A stretch of 64,000 nt of DNA from assembly GCF_014596975.1 (NCBI RefSeq), contig NZ_JACVXD010000010.1:1-64000 (forward strand), read 5' to 3'. This document shows, piece by piece, positions 17,825 to 26,611 of this stretch. Source of the DNA: Aestuariibaculum marinum (GTDB lineage Bacteria; Bacteroidota; Bacteroidia; Flavobacteriales; Flavobacteriaceae). A program made the position numbers and the translations under genes. Below the pieces are notes generated by a model. The model saw nothing but the letters and a program-made list of their open reading frames with translations, did not search any database and was not told the DNA's origin. The stretch's first letter is position 1; every line of letters starts with the position of its first letter.

Positions 17825-18400
17825 ATGTACAATAAAATTATAAAACTTATTATAGCTATCGGCATTTTCGCATATGCTATTTATCAATTTGTTGAGAACA
17901 ATATAGGTAATGGTATTATGCTTATACTATTATCTTTAATATTTGTATTCCTATATTTTAAAAACGAATTTATTTTACTGGCATTTTTAAGATTACGCAA
18001 GCAGGATTTTGAAGGTGCTAAAAAATGGTTAGATAAAATTAAAAATCCAGAAAGTGCCTTAGTAAAGAAACAACAGGGATACTACAACTACCTTCACGGA
18101 TTAATGGTTTCTCAATCTAATATCAATGAGGCTGAAAAATTCTTTAAAAAAGCCGTGAGTTTAGGTTTATCCATGGATCATGATTTAGCCATGGCTAAAT
18201 TAAACTTGGCTGGTATTGCTTTTTCTAAACGCAGAAAACAGGAAGCTCAGAAATTATTAAGCGAAGCTTCAAAATTAGATAAACAGGGTATGCTTGCCGA
18301 TCAAATTAAAATGATGAAGGATAATATGAAGCGTGCACAAGGTCCGAGCCAACATTATGGTGCTGGCGGATCGCTTAGAGCTCAAAAAAGAAGAGGTTAA
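17825..18400 (+). CDS. Membrane-anchored TPR-like protein
   Basis: This 191-aa protein has two closely spaced hydrophobic helices at residues 5-22 and 29-49, then a soluble helical part with at least two TPR-like units (about 60-95, with QQGYYNYLHGLMVSQSNINEAEKFFKKAV, and 100-150). The tail is basic and glycine-rich. It probably sits in the inner membrane with the TPR part in the cytoplasm and may be an assembly or scaffold protein, but no specific function can be assigned. It converges with the lytic transglycosylase gene and shares its terminator. Confidence 0.72.
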   Translation: MYNKIIKLIIAIGIFAYAIYQFVENNIGNGIMLILLSLIFVFLYFKNEFILLAFLRLRKQDFEGAKKWLDKIKNPESALVKKQQGYYNYLHGLMVSQSNINEAEKFFKKAVSLGLSMDHDLAMAKLNLAGIAFSKRRKQEAQKLLSEASKLDKQGMLADQIKMMKDNMKRAQGPSQHYGAGGSLRAQKRRG

Positions 18401-18417
18401 CAACAATTTATATTAAT

Positions 18418-18451
18418 AAAAAAAGCACATCTTAACGATGTGCTTTTTTTT
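18418..18451. terminator. Bidirectional terminator
   Basis: A 12-bp perfect stem (AAAAAGCACATC / GATGTGCTTTTT) with a 5-nt loop lies between the convergent TPR-like and lytic transglycosylase genes and serves both. Confidence 0.9.
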
Positions 18452-18473
18452 ATATCTATTCATTATGTACGCC

Positions 18474-19394
18474 TTAATTATAATATCCTTCTTTAGGAAT
18501 ATCAATCTTGTAAAGTTTTCGAGATCGATTGTTTAAATGGGGCTCTCTTAACCAAGGATTATGCAGTTTTAATATTTTGTAATTGATACCAAAGCTTTCG
18601 GCAAATTTTGTGAAATCGGTTACCGCTGTATCTACTTCCACCTTATATGTAGGTACATCCTGATACAAATCTTTTTCTCTAAAATTAAATCCGTACTTCG
18701 CTGGATTTGATAAAATTTCTTTTAAAGCTACAATTCTGAATAAATAACGACCCGTTTCTTCTCCTAACAGTAAATCGTAATAATCTGTAACATTCTGCTC
18801 TTTTAAACGTCTTGCCACACCGGCATTACCCGCGTTATATGCTGCTGCTGCCAAAGTCCAGCTTCCCAAATTCTCTTTAGCATCTAATAAATACTTACAT
18901 GCTACTTCTGTTGCCATTTCTAAATTATAACGTTCATCAACATTATCATTTACCTCTAAGCCATTTTCTCTTGCTGTTGCAGGCATAATTTGCCAAACGC
19001 CTCTTGCTCCAGCTGGAGATACTACATTCATTAAACCACTTTCTATAACAGCTAAATATTTAAAATCATCCGGAACACCATGCTTCTTTAAAATAGGTTC
19101 TATTACCGGAAAATATTTGTTTGCGCGTTTAAACATTAATAATCCGTTAGATTGCCAATAAGTATTTACCAACAATTCGCGATCCATACGTTCTAAAATG
19201 TCCGGATTTTTTAATGGCACTGGTTCTCCCGCAAATTCCAAATTACCAGGAACTTGAAGGGCATAAACATTATAATCGTTTATTAATTTTTTCTCAAAAT
19301 TTTCATCGGTTGGAGCGTCTTGTAGAGCATAAATAAATAACGCACATAAACTTAATAAACCCACAAACGCCAAGGCTTTCTCTATAATCTTCAT
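18474..19394 (-). CDS. Lytic murein transglycosylase (SLT domain, MltD-like)
   Basis: This 306-aa exported enzyme cleaves the MurNAc-GlcNAc bond of peptidoglycan to form 1,6-anhydroMurNAc. An N-terminal signal or anchor spans about residues 5-22. The catalytic SLT domain (about 100-215) shows the diagnostic motifs: AVIESGLMNVVSPAGARGVWQIMP with the catalytic Glu in IES, and the SWTLAAAAYNAGNAGVARR segment. No LysM domain follows, unlike classic MltD. A TTG at 19424 opens the same frame, but ATG 19394 (MKIIEKALAF) gives the normal signal. The hydrolase gene upstream ends 36 bp before it, so the two are probably co-transcribed. Confidence 0.9.
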   Translation of the reverse strand: MKIIEKALAFVGLLSLCALFIYALQDAPTDENFEKKLINDYNVYALQVPGNLEFAGEPVPLKNPDILERMDRELLVNTYWQSNGLLMFKRANKYFPVIEPILKKHGVPDDFKYLAVIESGLMNVVSPAGARGVWQIMPATARENGLEVNDNVDERYNLEMATEVACKYLLDAKENLGSWTLAAAAYNAGNAGVARRLKEQNVTDYYDLLLGEETGRYLFRIVALKEILSNPAKYGFNFREKDLYQDVPTYKVEVDTAVTDFTKFAESFGINYKILKLHNPWLREPHLNNRSRKLYKIDIPKEGYYN

Positions 19395-19430
19395 CGCTAA
19401 AAAGTTTTTCTCTAAAGGTAACAAAATTGC

Positions 19431-20117
19431 TTATTCTTCTAAAATAATCTTAGGTAAATTTTCATTGAACCATTTGTATTTATTGATAATCATAATATGA
19501 GTTCCTCCCTTTATAATTATACAGTTATTAATGTTTTTAATTGGAAATACCGAGTCGTTATCACCGTGAATATGTACCAAACCTTCCGGAGCTACTTGCT
19601 GATTCCAGCACACCATACGCTCAATAGCCCAACTTAAATAGTTACTATCATTAACGGACAAGTATTTTTTATACAACTCTAATCGCTTTGTCACGTTATT
19701 ACCAAAGGCATATTTAGCAACCACATCAATTTTACTTGCCAATTGCGTTGGAACCAACTTATAAGCCATAGTTGCTTTGGCGATTAGCATTTGTTTAGGT
19801 AATTCACTTTGCTGTTTTACACTAGATACAATTATTAATTTTCTAACTGAAATATGCTTACTCATTTCCTGTACTAATACCCCTCCAAAAGACACCCCAA
19901 CTAATACCACATTTTTAAACTCGATGTGCTTGCACATACGTAAGGCATAATCACTAATCGATTCCTGTTTCTCTGGTATCATCCACTCTAAAAAATGAAG
20001 TTTAAACTCTGGTTCAGGTAACTTAATATATTCAAAAATTTTAGGACTCGCCGCCATGCCCGGCATCAAGTATATATGTATCGTTTCTACAGCCATATTC
20101 TGGTTATTGTTTATCAT
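19431..20117 (-). CDS. Alpha/beta hydrolase
   Basis: This 228-aa cytoplasmic protein has the alpha/beta-hydrolase fold. The oxyanion-region LMPGMAASPKIF lies near residue 17, the nucleophile elbow GVSFGG (serine) near residue 78, and a C-terminal catalytic histidine in GGTHIMI near residue 208. The acidic member is likely the Asp in HGDNDSVFP near residue 190. Substrate unknown. It lies just upstream of the lytic transglycosylase on the same strand. An internal ATG at residue 8 is an alternative start. Confidence 0.82.
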   Translation of the reverse strand: MINNNQNMAVETIHIYLMPGMAASPKIFEYIKLPEPEFKLHFLEWMIPEKQESISDYALRMCKHIEFKNVVLVGVSFGGVLVQEMSKHISVRKLIIVSSVKQQSELPKQMLIAKATMAYKLVPTQLASKIDVVAKYAFGNNVTKRLELYKKYLSVNDSNYLSWAIERMVCWNQQVAPEGLVHIHGDNDSVFPIKNINNCIIIKGGTHIMIINKYKWFNENLPKIILEE

Positions 20118-20276
20118 TTAAAATACATTCAATAATCACAACAAGTAAAGCTTTATAACATAAGGTATTATGATAACATTTACTTTACATTAAGGATAAT
20201 TTTTCGTAACTTGCAAAGCAAAGTTATATAAATAGCTCCCACTATTTAAAAGATTCCTAAGAAATAAAAACAAATC

Positions 20277-20573
20277 ATGATTGATGCTGCAGAATTAATA
20301 GACAATGATTTTTTACGTCAGTTCGAACTGAAAATTGATAGCCACTTAGCTAAGATTGAATACTCACTTCAAGAACGAAAGATTTTTTTAACCAAGCTTG
20401 TAATACCTGAAGAAATAAAAGATGATGAATTCAGGAAAGAATTTTTAGAAGCCGTGTTTAAATCAATTTCAGAACGCAATTTAAGCGTTGTTCCTACAAG
20501 TCCTGAAATCGCTAAGTTTGTGAGAAGCAACCGCAAATACAAACGTATGTTACCGGTTGGTGTTAGAATTTAA
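20277..20573 (+). CDS. GNAT-like small acetyltransferase (YjdJ/COG2388 type)
   Basis: This 98-aa single-domain protein resembles the mini-GNAT family: a beta-hairpin (FELKIDSHLAKIEYSLQERKIFLTKLVIPEE), then the EFLEAVFKSISERNLSVVPTSPEIAKFVRSN segment that matches the acetyl-CoA binding helix and following strand of COG2388 proteins. Substrate unknown. It is transcribed away from the alpha/beta hydrolase across 159 bp and ends at a shared terminator. Confidence 0.8.
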   Translation: MIDAAELIDNDFLRQFELKIDSHLAKIEYSLQERKIFLTKLVIPEEIKDDEFRKEFLEAVFKSISERNLSVVPTSPEIAKFVRSNRKYKRMLPVGVRI

Positions 20574-20592
20574 TTTAGAAAATTTAAAACAT

Positions 20593-20625
20593 AAAAAAAT
20601 CCAAAACATTACGTTTTGGATTTTT
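20593..20625. terminator. Bidirectional terminator
   Basis: A 13-bp perfect stem (AAAAATCCAAAAC / GTTTTGGATTTTT) with a 5-nt loop lies between the convergent GNAT-like and lipocalin-like genes. Confidence 0.9.
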
Positions 20626-20646
20626 CTTTATATACTTTTCTTTGGT

Positions 20647-21153
20647 TTATTGCTTGGTATAAACTAAGGTAATGTCCTTTGTTTCTAAAACATCGGTTTT
20701 AGCCATATTATGTACTTTCTGAGCATTTTTATAAACCATAGTCAATGTATTTCCATTAATTATAGCTTCCCTATCATTGATAAAGACGCTAGATCCTTTA
20801 TGCGCATAAGACGCAGCGAAACCAATAGAACCTTCCGTTTCACACTCTACCTGATAAACATACACCCCCAAAGCTTCATTTTTACTAATCATAACATTCG
20901 GATTAAAGGTTAAATTAGAAGCTACAGTTCCATCAACAGAAAACGTTAACATTTCCATTGCTTCACAAGGTATCTCTTCAATAAGATTTGTACTAAAAAC
21001 AGCATCATTATTTAAATCTACCGGAATACCAACCGTCCAGGTTGTTAATTTCCATCCCCCTTCAAGAGGATTTTCTTCAACATCCACAGTCTCTGTACTA
21101 CAACCTGCAAATAATGTTAGGAATATAAATAGTATTGGAATCAATAATTTCAT
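20647..21153 (-). CDS. Lipocalin-like lipoprotein
   Basis: This 168-aa lipoprotein has a signal peptide and lipobox FAGC (residues 14-18), followed by an acidic stretch (VDVEENP). The domain opens with LEGGWKLTTWTVG, the pattern of Bacteroidota lipocalin-like proteins, and continues with beta strands (TFSVDGTVASNL; NTLTMVYKNAQ) and two cysteines that could form a disulfide. Ligand and role are unknown. It stands alone downstream of mtaB on the same strand, about 95 bp away. Confidence 0.72.
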   Translation of the reverse strand: MKLLIPILFIFLTLFAGCSTETVDVEENPLEGGWKLTTWTVGIPVDLNNDAVFSTNLIEEIPCEAMEMLTFSVDGTVASNLTFNPNVMISKNEALGVYVYQVECETEGSIGFAASYAHKGSSVFINDREAIINGNTLTMVYKNAQKVHNMAKTDVLETKDITLVYTKQ

Positions 21154-21248
21154 ATAATTTGGGACATTACCCTGCTAAAATATGTGGTAACCGTCCAAAC
21201 TAGAGAAAAAAACTGTTAAGATGCCTCTTTTTATCGATTAACTATAGG

Positions 21249-22580
21249 TTAAACCGCCAATTCATTAATAAAATCGAACCTTACCATACCATCGGTATCA
21301 ATTTTAGTCAATTTTACTTCATGAAGCGTGTTTACCAATTCCGGATTCCATGGCGCTTTAACTTTTACATAGTTTTCAGTAAACCCATGAATATAACCTT
21401 CCTTGTTTTCTCCCTCAAACAAAACGGTTCTCGTTGTTCCTATCTGGCTTTCGTAAAAGGCACGGCGCTTTTTAACCGATAACCCTCTTAACATCTTACT
21501 GCGTTTAGAGCGAACATTTTTAGGCACAACACCATCCATTTCAGCTGCTTCAGTATTATCACGTTCTGAATACGTAAAGACATGCAGGTAAGAAATATCC
21601 AGCTCATTTAAAAAGTTATACGTCTCTAAGAAATGCTCATCGGTCTCCCCAGGGAAACCAACAATAACATCCACACCAATACAAGCATGCGGCATAACTT
21701 CTTTAATTTTTGAAACGCGATCTACGTACAACTCACGCATATAACGACGTTTCATCTTTTTCAATATAGCATTACTTCCACTTTGTAATGGCACATGAAA
21801 ATGCGGCACAAATGCTCTGGATTTTGAAACCAAATCTATGGTTTCATTTTTTAACAGATTAGGTTCTATGGAAGAAATACGTAAACGCTCAATACCCTCT
21901 ACTTTATCCAATTCAGTGACTAAATCTAAAAAGGTATGCTCGTGTTTTTTATTTCCGAACTCTCCTTTACCATAATCACCAATATTTACACCGGTTAAAA
22001 CAATTTCTTTTATATTTTGTGCAGAAATTTCTCTGGCATTTTTAAGCACATTATCCATAGTATCACTTCTGGAAATACCACGTGCTAAAGGAATAGTACA
22101 ATAGGTACACTTGTAATCGCAACCATCCTGAACTTTTAAAAAGGCACGCGTTCTGTCTCCAATAGAATAACTTCCAACGTAAAAATCGGCATCTTCAATC
22201 TCACAAGAATGCACTTCACCTAAATCGTTTTTAGTTAAGTCGTTAAGATAGTCGGTGATTTTAAATTTTTCAGTGGCTCCTAAAACTAAATCTACCCCAT
22301 CTACATCAGCAAGTTCCTGTGGTTTTAATTGGGCATAACATCCAACGGCAGCAACAAAAGCATCCGGATTAACTTTTTGAGCCTGCTTTACAATACTCTT
22401 AAAACGCTTATCGGCATTTTCAGTTACCGAACACGTATTTATCACATATATATCTGCATTTTCAGAAAAATCCACACGATCGAATCCTTCTTCAGAAAAA
22501 CTTCTTGCAATTGTTGAAGTTTCCGAAAAATTAAGTTTACAGCCTAATGTATAAAATGCTACCTTCTTTCTTGAATCCAT
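21249..22580 (-). CDS. mtaB: tRNA (t6A37)-C2 methylthiotransferase MtaB
   Basis: This 443-aa radical-SAM enzyme adds a methylthio group to t6A37 of ANN-decoding tRNAs. The N-terminal UPF0004 domain carries three cluster cysteines (FYTLGCKLN, NTCSVTE, AVGCYAQ). The radical-SAM motif CxxxCxxC (DGCDYKCTYCTIP) lies near residue 150. A C-terminal TRAM domain for RNA binding is at about 375-435. LGCK rather than MiaB's LGCQ at the first cysteine favours MtaB over MiaB and RimO. ATG 22580 (MDSRKKVAFYTLGCK) is chosen because the upstream extension reads through a terminator and promoter. Confidence 0.93.
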   Translation of the reverse strand: MDSRKKVAFYTLGCKLNFSETSTIARSFSEEGFDRVDFSENADIYVINTCSVTENADKRFKSIVKQAQKVNPDAFVAAVGCYAQLKPQELADVDGVDLVLGATEKFKITDYLNDLTKNDLGEVHSCEIEDADFYVGSYSIGDRTRAFLKVQDGCDYKCTYCTIPLARGISRSDTMDNVLKNAREISAQNIKEIVLTGVNIGDYGKGEFGNKKHEHTFLDLVTELDKVEGIERLRISSIEPNLLKNETIDLVSKSRAFVPHFHVPLQSGSNAILKKMKRRYMRELYVDRVSKIKEVMPHACIGVDVIVGFPGETDEHFLETYNFLNELDISYLHVFTYSERDNTEAAEMDGVVPKNVRSKRSKMLRGLSVKKRRAFYESQIGTTRTVLFEGENKEGYIHGFTENYVKVKAPWNPELVNTLHEVKLTKIDTDGMVRFDFINELAV

Positions 22581-22598
22581 AACCTTTTTAAAAACGTG

Positions 22599-22606
22599 CA
22601 AAGATA
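22599..22606 (-). promoter_or_regulatory. Promoter -7 element of mtaB
   Basis: TATCTTTG on the minus strand matches TAnnTTTG and lies about 20 bases before the mtaB start codon. No good -33 TTG lies 19 bp upstream, where the terminator hairpin is. This position rules out the longer upstream start for mtaB. Confidence 0.6.
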
Positions 22607-22608
22607 AG

Positions 22609-22638
22609 AAAAAAAGAGCGTTTCTAATCGAAACGCTC
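22609..22638 (-). terminator. Orphan minus-strand terminator upstream of mtaB
   Basis: On the minus strand a 9-bp perfect stem (GAGCGTTTC / GAAACGCTC, 5-nt loop) is followed by seven T residues. It lies just before the mtaB promoter. No protein-coding gene on the minus strand lies between it and the divergent gene at 22840, so it must end an unknown transcript of up to about 200 nt. Confidence 0.8.
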
Positions 22639-22839
22639 CGAATTTCAGGACATAACATAATTTATAAGCCCACAGTGAGAGACTTGAAAATAGGATTTGC
22701 CAATAATAGCAAATTTGCTTAACCACTAATTAAGACACACCTTTTATTAAAAAGTCACTAAAAACAAAGATTAAACCTTAAAAATAATTTAGATATAGCA
22801 CTCAAAACTGCTATTTTTGAACCACCTAATACTACCAAT

Positions 22840-24465
22840 GTGATAAAAAAGCAAGCTCTTCTTTTACTTTTATTAAATTGTTTTACAGCAATTGTTTTAT
22901 GTATTTCCTGTAATTCTAATCAGAAGAACAATAGAGATTATTTGGTTTTTAAATACAACGAACATAAAAATATAGGCTCCTTAGACCCTGCTTTTTCAAA
23001 AGACATTGCTGATATCTGGGCAACGAACCAGCTTTTTAACGGCCTGGTGCAAATGGATGATGATATGCAGGTCCTTCCTTGCATTGCGAAACATTGGACT
23101 ATTTCTGAAGATGCGTTGACTTATAATTTTATTCTCCGTAACGACGTGAAATTTCATAAGCATAACCACTTCGGAAAGGATTCCACACGAACCGTTGTTG
23201 CCAAAGATTTTGAATACAGTCTAAACCGATTATTAAACAAACAAGTGGCCTCGCCTGGTAGCTGGGTTTTAAATAAAGTCGACCACTTCAAAGCTATTAA
23301 CGACACCCTTTTCCAGATCACATTAAAACAGCCTTTTCCTGCATTTCTTGGATTACTTACCATGAAATACTGCAGTGTGGTACCTAAGGAAATCGTAGAA
23401 CTTTATGGTAGCGACTTCAGATCAAACCCTATTGGTACAGGACCTTTTAAATTCAAACGCTGGGAAGAAAATATAAAATTGGTCTTCAGAAAAAATGAAA
23501 ACTACTTTGAGAAAGACTTAAACGGGAACCAACTCCCCTATCTCGAAGCTGTTGCGATTACCTTTTTACCTGATAAACAAAGTGAATTTTTGCAGTTTGC
23601 ACAAGGTAATATCGATTTTGTGTCCGGACTCGATGCCTCGTATAAAGATGAAATTCTAACAGCCGATGGTAAGCTACGAGATATATACAAATCCGATGTT
23701 AATATGATTCGGGGACCTTATTTAAACACTGAATATTTAGCCTTTTATATGGATGCCGAAGTTTCTGAAATACAGTCAGAATACATTAGAAAATCTGTAA
23801 ATTTTGGTTTCGACCGAAATAAAATGATGATTTACCTTCGCAATGGTATTGGTATTCCTGCTAATGGCGGATTCATTCCAAAAGGATTACCCGGTTATGA
23901 TGAAAGCATTGGATTTAGGTATCAACCTGAAAAAGCTAAAGCGCTAGTTTCAAAATTTAAAACTGAAACTGGCATTGAAAGCCCTGAAATCAACATTACT
24001 ACAACCAGTAATTATTTAAGCTTTTGTGAATACATTCAACGTGAAATTCAAAAAACAGGGCTACAGGTTAATGTGGATGTGATTCCTGCCGCTACGTTAA
24101 AAGACGCCAAGGCCAATGGCAAATTAAATATGTTTAGAGCGAGCTGGGTAGCAGATTACCCCGATGCCGAAAACTACCTTTCTTTATATTACAGCAAAAA
24201 CTTTGCGCCTAACGGTCCAAATTACACACACTTTAAAAGCGACACTTTTGATGCTTTGTACGAACAAGCCTTTACGGAAACAAACACTGAAAACCGAAAG
24301 TTGCTTTACACCAAAATGGATAGCTTAGTAATGCAAAAAGCCCCTGTTGTAGTTATGTTTTACGATGAAGTTGTTAGATTTACCAGAAAAGAAGTCGAAA
24401 ATTTAGGCATCAACCCAACCAATTTATTAGACTTAAAACAAGTAAAAAAGACAAAAAAAGATTAA
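22840..24465 (+). CDS. ABC-type peptide/nickel substrate-binding lipoprotein (SBP_bac_5)
   Basis: This 541-aa lipoprotein has lipobox CISC near residue 24. The SBP family 5 fold is clear: the N-terminal GSLDPAFSKDIADIWATNQLFNGLVQMD, WTISEDALTYNFILRNDVKFH, the NPIGTGPFKFKRWEENIKLVFRKNENYF core motif near residues 185-220, and a C-terminal TKMDSLVMQKAPVVVMFYDE. Such proteins deliver oligopeptides or similar solutes to a DppBCDF-type permease, but no permease genes are adjacent. The start is GTG. Its end overlaps the convergent next gene by 4 bp. Confidence 0.88.
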   Translation: MIKKQALLLLLLNCFTAIVLCISCNSNQKNNRDYLVFKYNEHKNIGSLDPAFSKDIADIWATNQLFNGLVQMDDDMQVLPCIAKHWTISEDALTYNFILRNDVKFHKHNHFGKDSTRTVVAKDFEYSLNRLLNKQVASPGSWVLNKVDHFKAINDTLFQITLKQPFPAFLGLLTMKYCSVVPKEIVELYGSDFRSNPIGTGPFKFKRWEENIKLVFRKNENYFEKDLNGNQLPYLEAVAITFLPDKQSEFLQFAQGNIDFVSGLDASYKDEILTADGKLRDIYKSDVNMIRGPYLNTEYLAFYMDAEVSEIQSEYIRKSVNFGFDRNKMMIYLRNGIGIPANGGFIPKGLPGYDESIGFRYQPEKAKALVSKFKTETGIESPEINITTTSNYLSFCEYIQREIQKTGLQVNVDVIPAATLKDAKANGKLNMFRASWVADYPDAENYLSLYYSKNFAPNGPNYTHFKSDTFDALYEQAFTETNTENRKLLYTKMDSLVMQKAPVVVMFYDEVVRFTRKEVENLGINPTNLLDLKQVKKTKKD

Positions 24466-24794
24466 TCTTCTATAGGTTTTCCGATATCCTGGATTTCATC
24501 TTTTATGATAACTATATTTTTCTTCCAACGCGATTCTAAAAATTTATAAAACCCATAAAGTGAAAGCAAACCAACAGGTATTCCTAAATAACTTATGAAC
24601 GAATTATTATCCCAATCAATATACCAGTTGAATACAAATTCATCTAATACAGCTAAAACAATTCCAAAAATAAATGTAGAAACAAAATATACTACAATAC
24701 TCAGAACAGCATACAACCATTTGTTTTGATTGTATTGAATTGCCAGTTCATAGAACTTTTTACCCATAAAGTAAATTAGCAGAATCGATAACAT
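24462..24794 (-). CDS. Small integral membrane protein, unknown function
   Basis: This 110-aa protein has about three hydrophobic segments (residues 1-20 partly, 28-50, 65-85) and a basic C-terminal end. It contains FNWYIDWDNNSFISYLG between the last two helices. I recognise no family with certainty; it resembles small flavobacterial membrane proteins of unknown role. It converges on the binding-protein gene and the two stop codons share a TTAA tetramer. Confidence 0.6.
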   Translation of the reverse strand: MLSILLIYFMGKKFYELAIQYNQNKWLYAVLSIVVYFVSTFIFGIVLAVLDEFVFNWYIDWDNNSFISYLGIPVGLLSLYGFYKFLESRWKKNIVIIKDEIQDIGKPIED

Positions 24795-24824
24795 AAACCA
24801 TTGTTTTTAATTAACCTCCTAAAC

Positions 24825-24861
24825 AAAAAAGAGAAACACCTTTATGAATAAGGTATTTCTC
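24825..24861 (-). terminator. Terminator after the GlmU-like gene
   Basis: On the minus strand the hairpin GAGAAATACCTT / AAGGTGTTTCTC (12 bp with one wobble) is followed by a T-run. It ends the GlmU-like transcript before the small membrane-protein gene. Confidence 0.8.
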
Positions 24862-24899
24862 TTAAATATAGAAAATCATTTTTTAATTCTACATAAAAC

Positions 24900-26075
24900 T
24901 TATTGACGCCTGTACTTAGCTGTTTCTTCAAAAATATGCTCAAAAATGGCCTTATCCTGTTCGGTTAACGGTAAATTACGTCTAGACATGACAACCTCCA
25001 TGACTTCAAACGCTTTTTTGGTTGCGTAGGTTGTAAACCCGGCACTGCCACCCCAACTATAACTCGGCACAAAGTTTCTTGGGAAACCACTACCAAAAAT
25101 ATTTGCACTTACACCTACAACCGTTCCGGTATTAAACATGGTATTAATACCGCACTTACTGTGATCGCCCATCATCAAACCGCAAAACTGTAATCCTGTT
25201 TTAGCAAAACCTTCGGTTTCGTAATTCCAAAGTCTTACTTCGGCATAATTATTTTTTAAGTTAGAGTTATTAGTATCGGCTCCCAGATTACACCATTCAC
25301 CTAATACAGAATTCCCTAAATACCCTTCATGTCCTTTATTAGAATAGCCAAAAATAACTGAGTTTTTAATCTCTCCTCCAACGGTACTACTCGGTCCAAC
25401 TGTTGTAGGTCCGTAAATTTTAGCTCCCATCTTTACTGTAGAAGATTCTCCTAACGAGAACGGTCCGCGAACCAATGAACCTTCCATGATTTCAGCACCT
25501 TTACTAATATAGATAGGTCCGTTACTGGCATTTAAAGTTACAAACTCCAACTTTGCGCCCTCTTCTATAAAAATATTCTCAGCAGCAATCACGTTGCAAC
25601 TAGACGGAATAGGCTGTGAATGCCTTCCTTTAGTTACCAGATTAAAATCCTCCTGTAGCGCTTCACCATTTTTTGAAAATATATCCCAGGTGTTTTCAAC
25701 TTTAATTAAGTCGCCTTCAAACTCTAAGGCTTCGTAATTATCAAAGTTTATATCATCCTGCGTATCCTTTGTGTGAAACGCGATAACATCTTCATCTTTA
25801 AAAACAGCCTGATTTTCCTGTAAATCTTTTACCATTTCAACCAGTTCAAAATTTGGTAAAAACGAGGCATTAATCATGATATTTTCATCCATCTCTACCA
25901 TCGGGTACTTATCAGACAAATAGTCTTCTGTTACCGTAGTAGTGGTAGAATCTAAAAATGTTTCCCATTTTTCACGTATGGTTAAAATTCCAATTCTTAT
26001 ATCGGCAACCGGACGTGTAAAAGTAAATGGGAGTAAATTATTTCTGGACGGACCATCAAAAAGGATGTAGTTCAT
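24900..26075 (-). CDS. GlmU-like putative sugar nucleotidyltransferase with left-handed beta-helix
   Basis: This 391-aa cytoplasmic protein starts MNYILFDGPSRNNLLPFTFTRPVADIRIGILTIREKWE, characteristic of the GlmU-related NTP_transf_4 family. The C-terminal half (about 180-330) is a hexapeptide-repeat beta-helix with repeated I/V-G/A motifs (EGAKLEFVTLNA, SKGAEIMEGSLV, GAKIYGPTTVGPSSTVGG). The normal nucleotidyltransferase GxGTRM loop is not seen in the N-terminal region, so NTP-transferase activity is uncertain. Annotated relatives are called 'putative sugar nucleotidyl transferase'. It is the first gene after rpmE2 on the minus strand, separated by a terminator. Confidence 0.85.
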   Translation of the reverse strand: MNYILFDGPSRNNLLPFTFTRPVADIRIGILTIREKWETFLDSTTTTVTEDYLSDKYPMVEMDENIMINASFLPNFELVEMVKDLQENQAVFKDEDVIAFHTKDTQDDINFDNYEALEFEGDLIKVENTWDIFSKNGEALQEDFNLVTKGRHSQPIPSSCNVIAAENIFIEEGAKLEFVTLNASNGPIYISKGAEIMEGSLVRGPFSLGESSTVKMGAKIYGPTTVGPSSTVGGEIKNSVIFGYSNKGHEGYLGNSVLGEWCNLGADTNNSNLKNNYAEVRLWNYETEGFAKTGLQFCGLMMGDHSKCGINTMFNTGTVVGVSANIFGSGFPRNFVPSYSWGGSAGFTTYATKKAFEVMEVVMSRRNLPLTEQDKAIFEHIFEETAKYRRQ

Positions 26076-26149
26076 TATGTTACTAAGTATTAATTAAACC
26101 AAAACCACCTGTGTTTTGGCAACCCAAAAATAGCTTAATTGCCGAAAAC

Positions 26150-26182
26150 AAAAAAGCCTTCACTATAAAATAATGAAGGCTT
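26150..26182 (-). terminator. Terminator after rpmE2
   Basis: On the minus strand the 9-bp stem TGAAGCCTT-type hairpin (arms at 26154-26162 and 26174-26182) is followed by a T-run, 20 bases after the rpmE2 stop codon. Confidence 0.8.
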
Positions 26183-26203
26183 CTTATATATATTTTTCTA
26201 AGC

Positions 26204-26455
26204 TTATTTTTTGAACTTAGCGTATTTGTTTTTGAATTTATCGATACGACCAGCAGTATCTACTAATTTAGATTTACCAGTGTAGTATGGGTGCGATGTT
26301 CTTGAAATCTCCATTTTTACAAGTGGATACTCAACACCATCAACCTCAATAGTTTCGTTAGTGTTTGCTGTAGACTTTGTTAAAAATACATCATCGTTAG
26401 ACATATCTTTAAATGCTACTATTCTATAATTTTCTGGATGTATACCTTTTTTCAT
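26204..26455 (-). CDS. rpmE2: 50S ribosomal protein L31, type B
   Basis: This 83-aa protein begins [21 protein letters not shown] and contains [35 protein letters not shown], diagnostic of L31. The four zinc-binding cysteines of type-A L31 are absent, so this is the zinc-independent type B. An in-frame ATG at 26479 would add eight residues (MNRIKALA), but the family start and the promoter position favour 26455. Confidence 0.97.
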   Translation of the reverse strand: MKKGIHPENYRIVAFKDMSNDDVFLTKSTANTNETIEVDGVEYPLVKMEISRTSHPYYTGKSKLVDTAGRIDKFKNKYAKFKK

Positions 26456-26490
26456 CGCTAAAGCTTTTATTCTGTTCAATTTTGGAAGTG

Positions 26491-26520
26491 CAAAAATAAG
26501 TATTTTTTACAAACTACCAA
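26491..26520 (-). promoter_or_regulatory. Bacteroidota promoter of rpmE2
   Basis: On the minus strand TTG (26520-26518), 19 bp, then the -7 element TATTTTTG (26498-26491) match the TTG-N19-TAnnTTTG consensus. Transcription would start near 26485, upstream of both possible start codons. Confidence 0.75.
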
Positions 26521-26611
26521 TACTTTTTATTATTTTTTATTTAGAATTAAGTTGTAACGATTTTCTATCTTTGACAACTAATCATTCAACTTACCTTATA
26601 AACGCAAAAAT

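Noticed and set aside
22581-22658. N-terminal extension of mtaB to 22658
   Set aside because: The extension would read through a terminator hairpin and the promoter, and the family starts at the residues just before the LGCK motif.
24900-26075. True bifunctional GlmU
   Set aside because: The N-terminal GxGTRM nucleotidyltransferase loop is not visible and the length (391) is shorter than GlmU, so only a GlmU-like assignment is made.
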